From: Streptomyces angustmyceticus
Lineage (GTDB): Bacteria > Actinomycetota > Actinomycetes > Streptomycetales > Streptomycetaceae
DNA length: 64,000 nt
Assembly (NCBI RefSeq): GCF_019933235.1
Contig: NZ_CP082945.1
Location: forward strand, 5,245,501-5,309,500
Direction of reading: 5' to 3'
Positions 7,694-14,883 of the stretch are shown one piece after another; within the stretch, counting starts at the first letter, position 1, and each line of letters starts with the position of its first letter. Position numbers and translations under genes: made by a program. Under the pieces are notes generated by a model. The model saw nothing but the letters and a program-made list of their open reading frames with translations. It searched no databases and was not told the origin of the DNA.

Positions 7694-7733
7694 GGAAATG
7701 TCCATGTGCCGCGGGCGTCGTCCTCCCTACGCT
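7694..7733 (+). promoter_or_regulatory. Candidate regulator site and -10 box of the agmatinase-type gene
   Basis: TACGCT at 7728-7733 lies 6 bases before ATG 7740 with no ribosome-binding site, indicating a leaderless transcript. No good -35 is present. Instead GGAAATGTCCATGTG (7694-7708) covers that position and resembles GGAAACGTACACTTC at 10519-10533 between pucR and the symporter gene (10 of 15 identical), so activator-dependent transcription by PucR is plausible. Confidence 0.4.
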
Positions 7734-7739
7734 CGCCTC

Positions 7740-8726
7740 ATGACCACCGCAGCCAGCGCATCCAACGAGCCCGTGGGCCCCGTCGACTCCTCCCGCATCC
7801 CGCGGTACGCCGGGCCCGCGACCTTCGCCCGACTGCCCCGCCTCGACGAGGTCGGCGGCCGGGCCGACGTGGCCGTCGTCGGTGTCCCCTTCGACACCGG
7901 TGTCTCCTACCGCCCCGGCGCCCGCTTCGGCGGCAACGCCATCCGTGAGGCGTCCCGCCTCCTGCGCCCCTACAACCCGGCCCAGGACGCGTCCCCCTTC
8001 GCGCTGGCGCAGGTCGCCGACGCCGGTGACATCGCCGCCAACCCGTTCAACATCAACGAGGCCGTGGAGACGGTCGAGGCCGCGGCCGACGACCTGCTGG
8101 CCTCCGGCGCCCGCATGATGACCCTGGGCGGCGACCACACCATCGCCCTCCCGCTCCTCCGCTCGGTCGCCAAGAAGCACGGCCCGGTCGCGCTGCTGCA
8201 CTTCGACGCCCACCTGGACACCTGGGACACCTACTTCGGCGCCGAGTACACCCACGGCACCCCGTTCCGCCGCGCCGTCGAGGAGGGCATCCTCGACACC
8301 TCCGCGCTGTCCCACGTCGGCACCCGCGGCCCGCTCTACGGCAAGAAGGACCTGGACGAGGACGAGAAGATGGGCTTCGGCATCGTCACGTCCGCGGACG
8401 TCATGCGCCGCGGTGTCGACGAGGTCGCCGACCAGCTGCGCCAGCGCATCGGCGACCGCCCGCTGTACATCTCCATCGACATCGACGTGCTGGACCCGGC
8501 GCACGCCCCCGGCACCGGCACCCCCGAGGCCGGCGGCCTCACCTCCCGTGAGCTGCTGGAGATCGTGCGCGGGCTGTCGTCCTGCAACCTGGTCTCGGCC
8601 GACGTCGTCGAGGTCGCCCCGGCGTACGACCACGCGGAGATCACCTGCGTGGCCGCCTCCCACACGGCGTACGAGCTGACGACGATCATGTCGCGGCAGA
8701 TCGCGGCGGCCCGGCAGGGGGAGTAG
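7740..8726 (+). CDS. speB: Agmatinase-family ureohydrolase (agmatinase or guanidinobutyrase)
   Basis: 328 residues. It carries the di-manganese ureohydrolase motifs in order: GGDHTIALPLL, LLHFDAHLDTWD, then SIDIDVLDPAHAPGTGTPE, with all metal-binding His and Asp present. Such enzymes hydrolyse a guanidino group to urea plus an amine. The usual label is agmatinase (agmatine to putrescine). Neighbours are a PucR regulator, a sodium-coupled importer and a ThDP-dependent enzyme, which fits 4-guanidinobutyrate or another guanidino acid at least as well. The symbol speB follows common annotation and does not imply proven specificity. ATG 7740 follows a -10-like box with no leader. An inverted-repeat terminator follows at 8775. 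Confidence 0.88.
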   Translation: MTTAASASNEPVGPVDSSRIPRYAGPATFARLPRLDEVGGRADVAVVGVPFDTGVSYRPGARFGGNAIREASRLLRPYNPAQDASPFALAQVADAGDIAANPFNINEAVETVEAAADDLLASGARMMTLGGDHTIALPLLRSVAKKHGPVALLHFDAHLDTWDTYFGAEYTHGTPFRRAVEEGILDTSALSHVGTRGPLYGKKDLDEDEKMGFGIVTSADVMRRGVDEVADQLRQRIGDRPLYISIDIDVLDPAHAPGTGTPEAGGLTSRELLEIVRGLSSCNLVSADVVEVAPAYDHAEITCVAASHTAYELTTIMSRQIAAARQGE

Positions 8727-8774
8727 GACGCGGTTGTCGTCCGCAGCCGGTCCCGCGGGGCCGGATGGAGTCGG

Positions 8775-8815
8775 GAACGCCCGGTTCGCCACGGAAGGTG
8801 GCGGGCCGGGCGTTC
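8775..8815. terminator. Stem-loop between the agmatinase-type gene and pucR
   Basis: GAACGCCCGG (8775-8784) pairs perfectly with CCGGGCGTTC (8806-8815), with an inner CGCCAC/GTGGCG stem. It lies between two convergent genes and is followed by TCTTGTGT, so it probably terminates from either side. Confidence 0.65.
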
Positions 8816-8842
8816 GTCTTGTGTCTCAGCTCGTCCTGTGCC

Positions 8843-10483
8843 TCAGCCCGGTGCCGCGCCGCGGTCCAGGGAGCGGAGGGCGAACCACAGCTCCATGCGG
8901 ACGTCGGGGTCGTCCACGTCGGTGTCGAGGAGGCCGGCGATACGGGTGACGCGCTGGCGGACGGTGTTGCGGTGGATGCCGAGTGCGGTCGCGGTGCGGT
9001 CCCAACTGCCGTGCAGGGAAAGCCAGTGGTGGAGGGTGGTGAGGAGGGCGGGGGAGTCGGCCAGCGGGGCCAGCAGGGCCTGGGCGTGCTGGTGGGCGTC
9101 CGTGGGGGCGACGAGGGAGGTGATGCTGTGGGGGCCGGGGGCGCGGTGGCGTACCAGGGCGGCGTGGCCCGCGAGGGCGCGGCGCAGGGCGGAGGCGGCG
9201 TGGCGGTCGGCGGCCGGCAGCTCCGCGACCGGGGCGGGCTCGCTGACGCCCAGCGTCCAGCCGGGGTGCGCGGTGACCTCCTGGCCTGCCGGGACCAGGG
9301 CGCGCAGGGTGGGGGCGGGGCCGGCCCCTGTGGCTGGGCCGGGAGGCGGTTCGGCGTCGGAGGACTTCTTCGTGTCCGGCAGGGGTGTCTTGTCGGCGGC
9401 GCGCGTCCCGGCGGCCGTGCCGGGCCCGGGTCCGGTGTTCGGTGCGACGAGCGGGGTGCCCAGGGCGGCGGCCAGTGAGGCCGTCGACTGGGTGGTGTCG
9501 CGGCGGCGTTCGGCGTGGACGACGGTCCAGAGGGGGGTGCCGAGGAGCGGGGCGACCTCGGCCGGGCGGGCGCCGAGGAGGAGCCGGACCAGCGCCGCGG
9601 CGTGCCCGGCGGCGACCGGGCCCGGTTCGGCGGACGGGCCGGTGATCAGCGAGAGGAGCACGGCGGCGACGCCCGCGATGGTGTGCGCGGGCGGGTCGTG
9701 CGGGTCGGCGGCGACCACCAGGGCGCGTGCCCGGCTGCCGCGGGCGCGTCCCGTCAGGGCGTAGGCGGACAGGGAGGCGCCGGGCAGGGTGTCGGTCGCC
9801 GAGGACGGGCCGCCCGCGCCGACGACCCGCGCGAGGCGGCCTGCCGCGGCCCGGACGGCGGGGTCGGGGCGGGGGCCGGCGGAGCCGTGTTCCGCGCCGT
9901 CCGGGGCGAGCAGCGCGGTCCAGCCGTGCACATGGCGGGCCAGGGCGCGCAGCACGGCGGTGGCCGGGTCGGGGCGGGCGGCGGCCGCGGCCAGCGCCCG
10001 CTGGGCCTCGCTGAGGCGGGTCAGCTCGCGGTGCCGGGCCTCCGTGACCGCTTGCCACACGGCGCTCTCGACGGCGGTGAACGGGGTGCCCGCGGGGACC
10101 TCGACGAGCGGCAGGCCGTGCCGGTCGCAGGCCGCCACCAGGGCGCGGGGGACGGTGTCGTGCACCGGCGCGATGCCGAAGCCGAGGGCGGCGGCACCGG
10201 CGGCGACGGTGCGGGCGGCGTAGCCGTCGAGGTAGCCGTCGAGGGCGGCGGCGGCCTCCTGGCCCGCGCCCCTCCCCACTTCGGCGAGGTGCACCCCCGC
10301 CGTCAGCAGCATCTCGCCGCCCAGGAGGTACGGGACCGGGTCGGCCATCTCGGAGGTGTGCACCCAGTGGATCGCGACGCCCTCGCGGGGGCCGGCGAGC
10401 TGGCGCAGGCCCAGGTCCGTACGGGCGAGGAGGGTCGCGAGCGGCACCGGCGGGGTGGACGGCGGCGGCAGAGGGGGCGGCAT
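8843..10483 (-). CDS. PucR family transcriptional regulator
   Basis: 546 residues from ATG 10483 (GTG at 10498 is an alternative with no better ribosome site). The N-terminus has the PucR purine-catabolism-type domain (LAGPREGVAIHWVHTSEMADPVPYLLGGEMLLTAG). The C-terminus has the PucR helix-turn-helix SWDRTATALGIHRNTVRQR, followed by the conserved RIAGLLDTD. A Pro/Gly/Ala-rich linker of about 50 residues (around PNTGPGPGTAAGTRAADKT) is longer than usual. PucR proteins generally activate transport and catabolism of nitrogen compounds. Here the regulator is divergent from the symporter gene and convergent with the ureohydrolase gene, so it probably senses the imported guanidino compound or its product. 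Confidence 0.88.
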   Translation of the reverse strand: MPPPLPPPSTPPVPLATLLARTDLGLRQLAGPREGVAIHWVHTSEMADPVPYLLGGEMLLTAGVHLAEVGRGAGQEAAAALDGYLDGYAARTVAAGAAALGFGIAPVHDTVPRALVAACDRHGLPLVEVPAGTPFTAVESAVWQAVTEARHRELTRLSEAQRALAAAAARPDPATAVLRALARHVHGWTALLAPDGAEHGSAGPRPDPAVRAAAGRLARVVGAGGPSSATDTLPGASLSAYALTGRARGSRARALVVAADPHDPPAHTIAGVAAVLLSLITGPSAEPGPVAAGHAAALVRLLLGARPAEVAPLLGTPLWTVVHAERRRDTTQSTASLAAALGTPLVAPNTGPGPGTAAGTRAADKTPLPDTKKSSDAEPPPGPATGAGPAPTLRALVPAGQEVTAHPGWTLGVSEPAPVAELPAADRHAASALRRALAGHAALVRHRAPGPHSITSLVAPTDAHQHAQALLAPLADSPALLTTLHHWLSLHGSWDRTATALGIHRNTVRQRVTRIAGLLDTDVDDPDVRMELWFALRSLDRGAAPG

Positions 10484-10518
10484 GTGCGGACCATCCACAT
10501 CGGGGAGTGGTGAATGGA

Positions 10519-10533
10519 GGAAACGTACACTTC
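10519..10533. promoter_or_regulatory. Candidate PucR-binding motif between pucR and the symporter gene
   Basis: GGAAACGTACACTTC resembles the sequence at 7694-7708 ahead of the ureohydrolase gene. It is 36 bases upstream of the pucR ATG and 162 bases upstream of the symporter ATG. Shared by similarity only. Confidence 0.35.
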
Positions 10534-10694
10534 AGCGTCGCCTTCGCGCCTCCTAGGGTCAACCCCCGAGGCGCGGCGCCCGGACGGGACCCCCGCTCGC
10601 CGGGCGCCCGCCGCCTCACCCCCGCACACCCACACCCCGCACCCCCCACATCCCCTCGCTTTTCCCCCCTCGGCGCAGTTGGAAGGGATGGCCC

Positions 10695-12341
10695 ATGGCT
10701 GTCGACTATGCGGTGATCGTGCTCTATTTGGCCGGAATGCTCGCCATGGGCTGGTGGGGGATGCGGCGCGCGAAATCCAAGAGCGACTTCCTGGTCGCGG
10801 GCCGCCGCCTCGGCCCCGTCATGTACTCGGGCACCATGGCCGCGATCGTCCTCGGCGGCGCCTCCACCATCGGCGGCGTGGGGCTCGGCTACCAGTACGG
10901 CCTGTCCGGCGCCTGGATGGTCTTCACCATCGGCCTGGGGCTGCTGGCGCTGAGCGTCTTCTTCTCGGCGCGGATCGCCCGGCTGAAGGTCTACACGGTC
11001 TCCGAGATGCTGGACCTGCGCTACGGCGGCTCCGCCGGGCTCATCTCCGGCGTGGTGATGTGGGCGTACACGCTGATGCTGGCGGTGACCTCGACCATCG
11101 CCTACGCGACCATCTTCGATGTGCTCTTCGGCATGGACCGCACGCTGTCGATCGTCCTCGGCGGGGCGATCGTCGTCGCGTACTCCACGCTCGGCGGGAT
11201 GTGGTCGATCACCCTCACCGACATGGTCCAGTTCGTCGTCAAGACGATCGGTGTGCTGCTGCTCCTGCTGCCCATCGCCGTCGTCAAGGCGGGCGGCTTC
11301 GCCGAGATGAAGGCGCGGCTGCCGCACGACTACTTCGCGCCGCTCGGCATCGGCGGGCAGACGGTCTTCACCTACGTCCTGATCTACTCCTTCGGCATGC
11401 TGATCGGGCAGGACATCTGGCAGCGGGTGTTCACCGCGCGCGGCGACAGGGTGGCGCGCCTCGGCGGCACCGCGGCCGGTACGTACTGCCTGGCCTACGC
11501 GCTGGCCGGCGCGGTCATCGGCACCGCCGCCAAGGTGCTCTACCCGCACCTGGGCAGCCCGGACGACGCCTTCGCGACGATCGTCAAGGACGCGCTGCCG
11601 GTGGGCGTGCGCGGGCTGGTGCTGGCGGCGGCGCTGTCCGCGGTGATGTCCACGTCCTCGGGCGCGCTGATCGCCTGTGCCACGGTCGCCAACAACGACA
11701 TCTGGGCCCGGGTGAAGGGCGCCGTGGCGTCGCGGCGGCGCACGGCCGCGGGCGGGGCCGGCGACGGCGGTGCGGAGCCCGGCACGGAGCGGGCCGGGGA
11801 CGGCGCCGGAGACGGTGAGGGGGCCGGGGCACACGACGAGGTGCGTGGCAATCGCGTCTTCATCCTCCTCATGGGCCTCGCGGTCATCGTCATCGCGATC
11901 GCGCTCAACAATGTCGTCGAGGCGCTCACCCTCGCCTACAACGTCCTGGTCGGCGGCCTGTTGGTGCCCATCCTCGGCGGGCTGCTGTGGAAGCGGGGCA
12001 CCGCGGCCGGCGCGCTCGCCTCGGTCGCGGTCGGCGGACTGACCGTCGTCGCCCTGATGGTCTCGCTCGGCGTCCTCGCCAACGAGCCGATCTACTACGG
12101 GCTGATCACCTCGCTCGTGGCGTATGTGGTGGTCAGCCTGTGCACCAGGCCCACGGACCCGGCGGTGCTGGACGCCTGGCGGGCGCGGATCGCCGGCCGC
12201 GCGGACGGCGGCCGAGCCTCCGCGTCGTCCGCCGCCGCGGAAGCCGGGCCGGAGGCCGAGGCGGACGACGAGCCGGAGGGGGACACGGCCGGAGCGGTGG
12301 CGATGGAGCTGAAGCCCCCGTTCGCCGTCCGGCGGGCCTGA
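10695..12341 (+). CDS. Sodium:solute symporter family protein
   Basis: 548 residues with about 13 hydrophobic helices. Family features include YLAGMLAMGWWGMRRAKSKSDFLVAGRRLGPVMYSGTMAA (the SSS N-terminal region, positions about 10-50) and GQDIWQRVFTARGDRVARLGG. A low-complexity cytoplasmic loop rich in Gly/Ala/Asp/Glu (near residues 345-385) and an acidic C-terminal tail are extra to the family core. It should import an organic solute with Na+. Good ribosome site GGAAGGG upstream. The position between pucR and the ThDP enzyme gene suggests a guanidino or other nitrogenous substrate. Proline and urea are other known SSS substrates. Confidence 0.88.
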   Translation: MAVDYAVIVLYLAGMLAMGWWGMRRAKSKSDFLVAGRRLGPVMYSGTMAAIVLGGASTIGGVGLGYQYGLSGAWMVFTIGLGLLALSVFFSARIARLKVYTVSEMLDLRYGGSAGLISGVVMWAYTLMLAVTSTIAYATIFDVLFGMDRTLSIVLGGAIVVAYSTLGGMWSITLTDMVQFVVKTIGVLLLLLPIAVVKAGGFAEMKARLPHDYFAPLGIGGQTVFTYVLIYSFGMLIGQDIWQRVFTARGDRVARLGGTAAGTYCLAYALAGAVIGTAAKVLYPHLGSPDDAFATIVKDALPVGVRGLVLAAALSAVMSTSSGALIACATVANNDIWARVKGAVASRRRTAAGGAGDGGAEPGTERAGDGAGDGEGAGAHDEVRGNRVFILLMGLAVIVIAIALNNVVEALTLAYNVLVGGLLVPILGGLLWKRGTAAGALASVAVGGLTVVALMVSLGVLANEPIYYGLITSLVAYVVVSLCTRPTDPAVLDAWRARIAGRADGGRASASSAAAEAGPEAEADDEPEGDTAGAVAMELKPPFAVRRA

Positions 12342-12443
12342 CCCTCCCCAGGCCGACGGAGCCTGTCCCTCCCCGTTCGCCCGCCAACCCGTACCTCCTA
12401 CGCACCCGCCCCGTCCGTCCGGCAAGGAAGGCAGTACGCATCC

Positions 12444-14180
12444 ATGAGCACCACCACCCCCACGCCCCCGCAGCACCGGCGCAACGGCGGCGACCTGGTC
12501 GTCGAGTCGCTGGCCGCGCTCGGTGCCGGGACCGTCTTCGGGCTGCCGGGGCAGCATGCGCTCGGGGTGTTCGACGCGCTGCGCCGCTCGACGCTGCGCT
12601 ACGTCGGGCTGCGGGTGGAGAACAACGCGGGCTTCGCCGCCGACGCGTACGCCAGGACCACGCACGGGGTCGCGCCGCTGCTGGTCTCCACCGGCCCCGG
12701 CGCCCTGATGACGCTGGCCGCGCTGCAGGAGGCGGCGGCCGGCTCGGCGGCCGTACTGGCCATCGGCAGTCAGGTCCCGCTCGCCGGGATGGGCGGCGGA
12801 CGCCACGGCTACCTCCACGAACTCACCGACCAGAGCGCCTCGTTCCGGGACGTGGTCAAGTCCGTGCACACCGCGCGCACGGCCTCGCAGATCCCCTCGG
12901 CGGTGGCCGCCGCCTGGGAGTCGGCGCTGAGCTGCCCGCACGGGCCGGTGTGGCTGGAGATCCCGCAGGACGTGCTGCTGGCCGAGGCCGATGTGCCGCC
13001 GGTGTCCGAACTGGCGGTCCGGCCGAAGGAGCTGTCGCCGCGGCCCGAGCTGATCGCGGCGGCGGCGACCCGGCTGACCGAGGCCCGGCGGCCGGTCATC
13101 CTGGCGGGCGGCGGGGTCGTACGGGCCGGGGCCGAGGCGGAACTGCTGGCGCTGGCCGAGCGGTTGGGGGCGCCGGTGGCCACCACCTTCGGCGGCAAGG
13201 GCGCGTTCCCCTGGGAGCACCCGCTGTCCCTCCAGTCCTGGCTGGAGGACCGCTGCACCACGACCTTCCTGGAGGACGCCGACACCCTCCTGGTCGTCGG
13301 CTCCGGGCTGGGGGAACTCTCCTCGAACTACCACACGTTCCGGCCGCTGGGCCGGGTCGTCCAGATCGAGGCGGACCTCGGCAAGCTGGAGTCGAACCAC
13401 GCCGCGCTGGGCATCCACGCGGACGCGCGGGCGGCGCTGGCCGCGTTGGTCAAGGAGGTGGAGGAGCGGGAGCCCCGGGACGCCGACCGGACCGGGGACG
13501 GCGGTGACCCCGGGGGTGCCGGCCCGACCGGGGACGGCGGCCGCACCGGGTACGCGGGCGCGCCCACGCCCGAGGCGGCGGTGTCCGACCTCCTGGCGCG
13601 GGTCCGCGACCGGATCGCCGGGCAGCACCTCGACCTGGAGCAGCGGGTGCTGGCCTCGGTGCGGGAGGCGCTGCCCGACGGCGCGGTCAGCTGCTGGGAC
13701 ATGACGATCCTCGCCTACTGGGCGTGGTCCGCGTTCGACCCGCGGCGCACCAACGCGCTGCATTCGGCGCAGGGCGCCGGCGGGCTGGGCTACGGCTTCC
13801 CGGCGGCGCTGGGCGCGGCCGTCGCCGACCCGGAGCGGCCGGTGCTCGCGGTGTCCGGCGACGGCGGCGCCATGTACTCGATCGCCGAACTGGCCACCGC
13901 CCGGCAGTACGACCTGCCGGTGACCTGGCTCATCGTGGACGACGGCGGCTACGGCATCCTGCGCGAGTACATGACCGACGCGTTCGGCGCGGCCACCGCC
14001 ACCGAGCTGGCCCGGCCGGACTTCGTGGCGCTGGCCGAGTCGTTCGGCGTCCCCGCGGTCCGTACGGACCCGGAGCGGCTCCGTACGGACCTGGCGGCGG
14101 CGCTGGCGACGCCGGGGCCCTCGGTCGTCGTGCTCCCGGCCCGGCTGCGGATGTTCGCGCCCACGCACCTGGACTCCTGA
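12444..14180 (+). CDS. ThDP-dependent enzyme (acetolactate-synthase-like; possible 2-ketoarginine decarboxylase)
   Basis: 578 residues with the three domains of the acetolactate synthase/decarboxylase superfamily. The ThDP-activating Glu lies in VGLRVENNAGFAADAYA. The central domain has VILAGGGVVRAGAEAELLALAERLGAPVATTFGGKGAFP. The diphosphate-binding domain has VSGDGGAMYSIAELATA ending in VDDGGYG, where the common form is NNGGYG. A Gly/Asp/Thr-rich insertion of about 35 residues lies before residue 380. In Pseudomonas the arginine transaminase route uses AruI (ThDP 2-ketoarginine decarboxylase) followed by guanidinobutyrase; that pairing would match this locus. Other decarboxylases or a carboligase remain possible. 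Convergent with the TetR gene. Confidence 0.8.
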   Translation: MSTTTPTPPQHRRNGGDLVVESLAALGAGTVFGLPGQHALGVFDALRRSTLRYVGLRVENNAGFAADAYARTTHGVAPLLVSTGPGALMTLAALQEAAAGSAAVLAIGSQVPLAGMGGGRHGYLHELTDQSASFRDVVKSVHTARTASQIPSAVAAAWESALSCPHGPVWLEIPQDVLLAEADVPPVSELAVRPKELSPRPELIAAAATRLTEARRPVILAGGGVVRAGAEAELLALAERLGAPVATTFGGKGAFPWEHPLSLQSWLEDRCTTTFLEDADTLLVVGSGLGELSSNYHTFRPLGRVVQIEADLGKLESNHAALGIHADARAALAALVKEVEEREPRDADRTGDGGDPGGAGPTGDGGRTGYAGAPTPEAAVSDLLARVRDRIAGQHLDLEQRVLASVREALPDGAVSCWDMTILAYWAWSAFDPRRTNALHSAQGAGGLGYGFPAALGAAVADPERPVLAVSGDGGAMYSIAELATARQYDLPVTWLIVDDGGYGILREYMTDAFGAATATELARPDFVALAESFGVPAVRTDPERLRTDLAAALATPGPSVVVLPARLRMFAPTHLDS

Positions 14181-14202
14181 GGCGCGGGCGGCCGAAGTGC
14201 CG

Positions 14203-14883
14203 TCAGGCGGGCGGGTCCTGGCTCCCGCCCGCGCCGACCCGTCCCTGCAGCAGCCGGGACAGGGCGGCGTGCACCTCCTCGACCGAGCGGTCCGGCTGGA
14301 AGGACTGCCAGTCGAGGGCGGCGACCAGGACCATGCCCAGGAGGGCGGAGGCGGTGAGCGGGATGTCGAGCTCGCCGGAGAGCTCACCGGCCTCCACGGC
14401 CTCCCGCAGGACGGCCTCGACGACGGACTGGGCGCGGCCGCGCACCGAGGTGAGGGTGGCGCGCCAGGTGCGGTTGGTGCGCCACAGCTCGGCGACGTAG
14501 AGCTGGATGAGCGCGGGGGAGCAGGCGATGAAGTCCAGGCCCGCGCGGATCATGGCGTCCAGCGCGTCGACCCGGGTGCCGCCGCGGGCCGCGGTGGCGT
14601 CGGCGGCCCGGCGCAGCGAGTCGGCGAGCAGGTCGATGCCGTCCCGCAGCAGCTCCTCGTAGAGGACGTTCTTGCTGGCGAAGTTGTAGTAGACGGTGCC
14701 CTTGGCGACACCGGCCCGGTCGGCGATCTCGTCGACGGTGGTGGCGGAGAAGCCCTGTTCCGCGATGAGGGTGACGGCCGCGTCGAAGAGCCGGCGGCGC
14801 GTCGAGGTGCGGCGGGTGACGGGGGAGGCCCCCGGGGCGGTGCCGTCGCCGGCACCGCCCCGGGAGACCTGGGGAACGCTCAC
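14203..14883 (-). CDS. TetR family transcriptional regulator
   Basis: 226 residues. The N-terminal helix-turn-helix is typical: RRRLFDAAVTLIAEQGFSATTVDEIADRAGVAKGTVYYNFASK (about residues 28-70). The C-terminal ligand domain is helical. GTG at 14883 overlaps the TGA of the YhgE gene (GTGA), so the regulator is the third gene of the ABC-YhgE-TetR operon and translationally coupled to it. A palindrome at 17845-17856 just before the first gene is the likely operator for autoregulation. The inducer is unknown; related systems respond to membrane-active or hydrophobic compounds. Confidence 0.9.
   Translation of the reverse strand: MSVPQVSRGGAGDGTAPGASPVTRRTSTRRRLFDAAVTLIAEQGFSATTVDEIADRAGVAKGTVYYNFASKNVLYEELLRDGIDLLADSLRRAADATAARGGTRVDALDAMIRAGLDFIACSPALIQLYVAELWRTNRTWRATLTSVRGRAQSVVEAVLREAVEAGELSGELDIPLTASALLGMVLVAALDWQSFQPDRSVEEVHAALSRLLQGRVGAGGSQDPPA

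Noticed and set aside
8826..14387. Very long minus-strand open frame over pucR, the symporter gene and the ThDP enzyme gene
   Set aside because: Low-complexity Arg/Gly/His-rich product opposite or out of frame with real genes.
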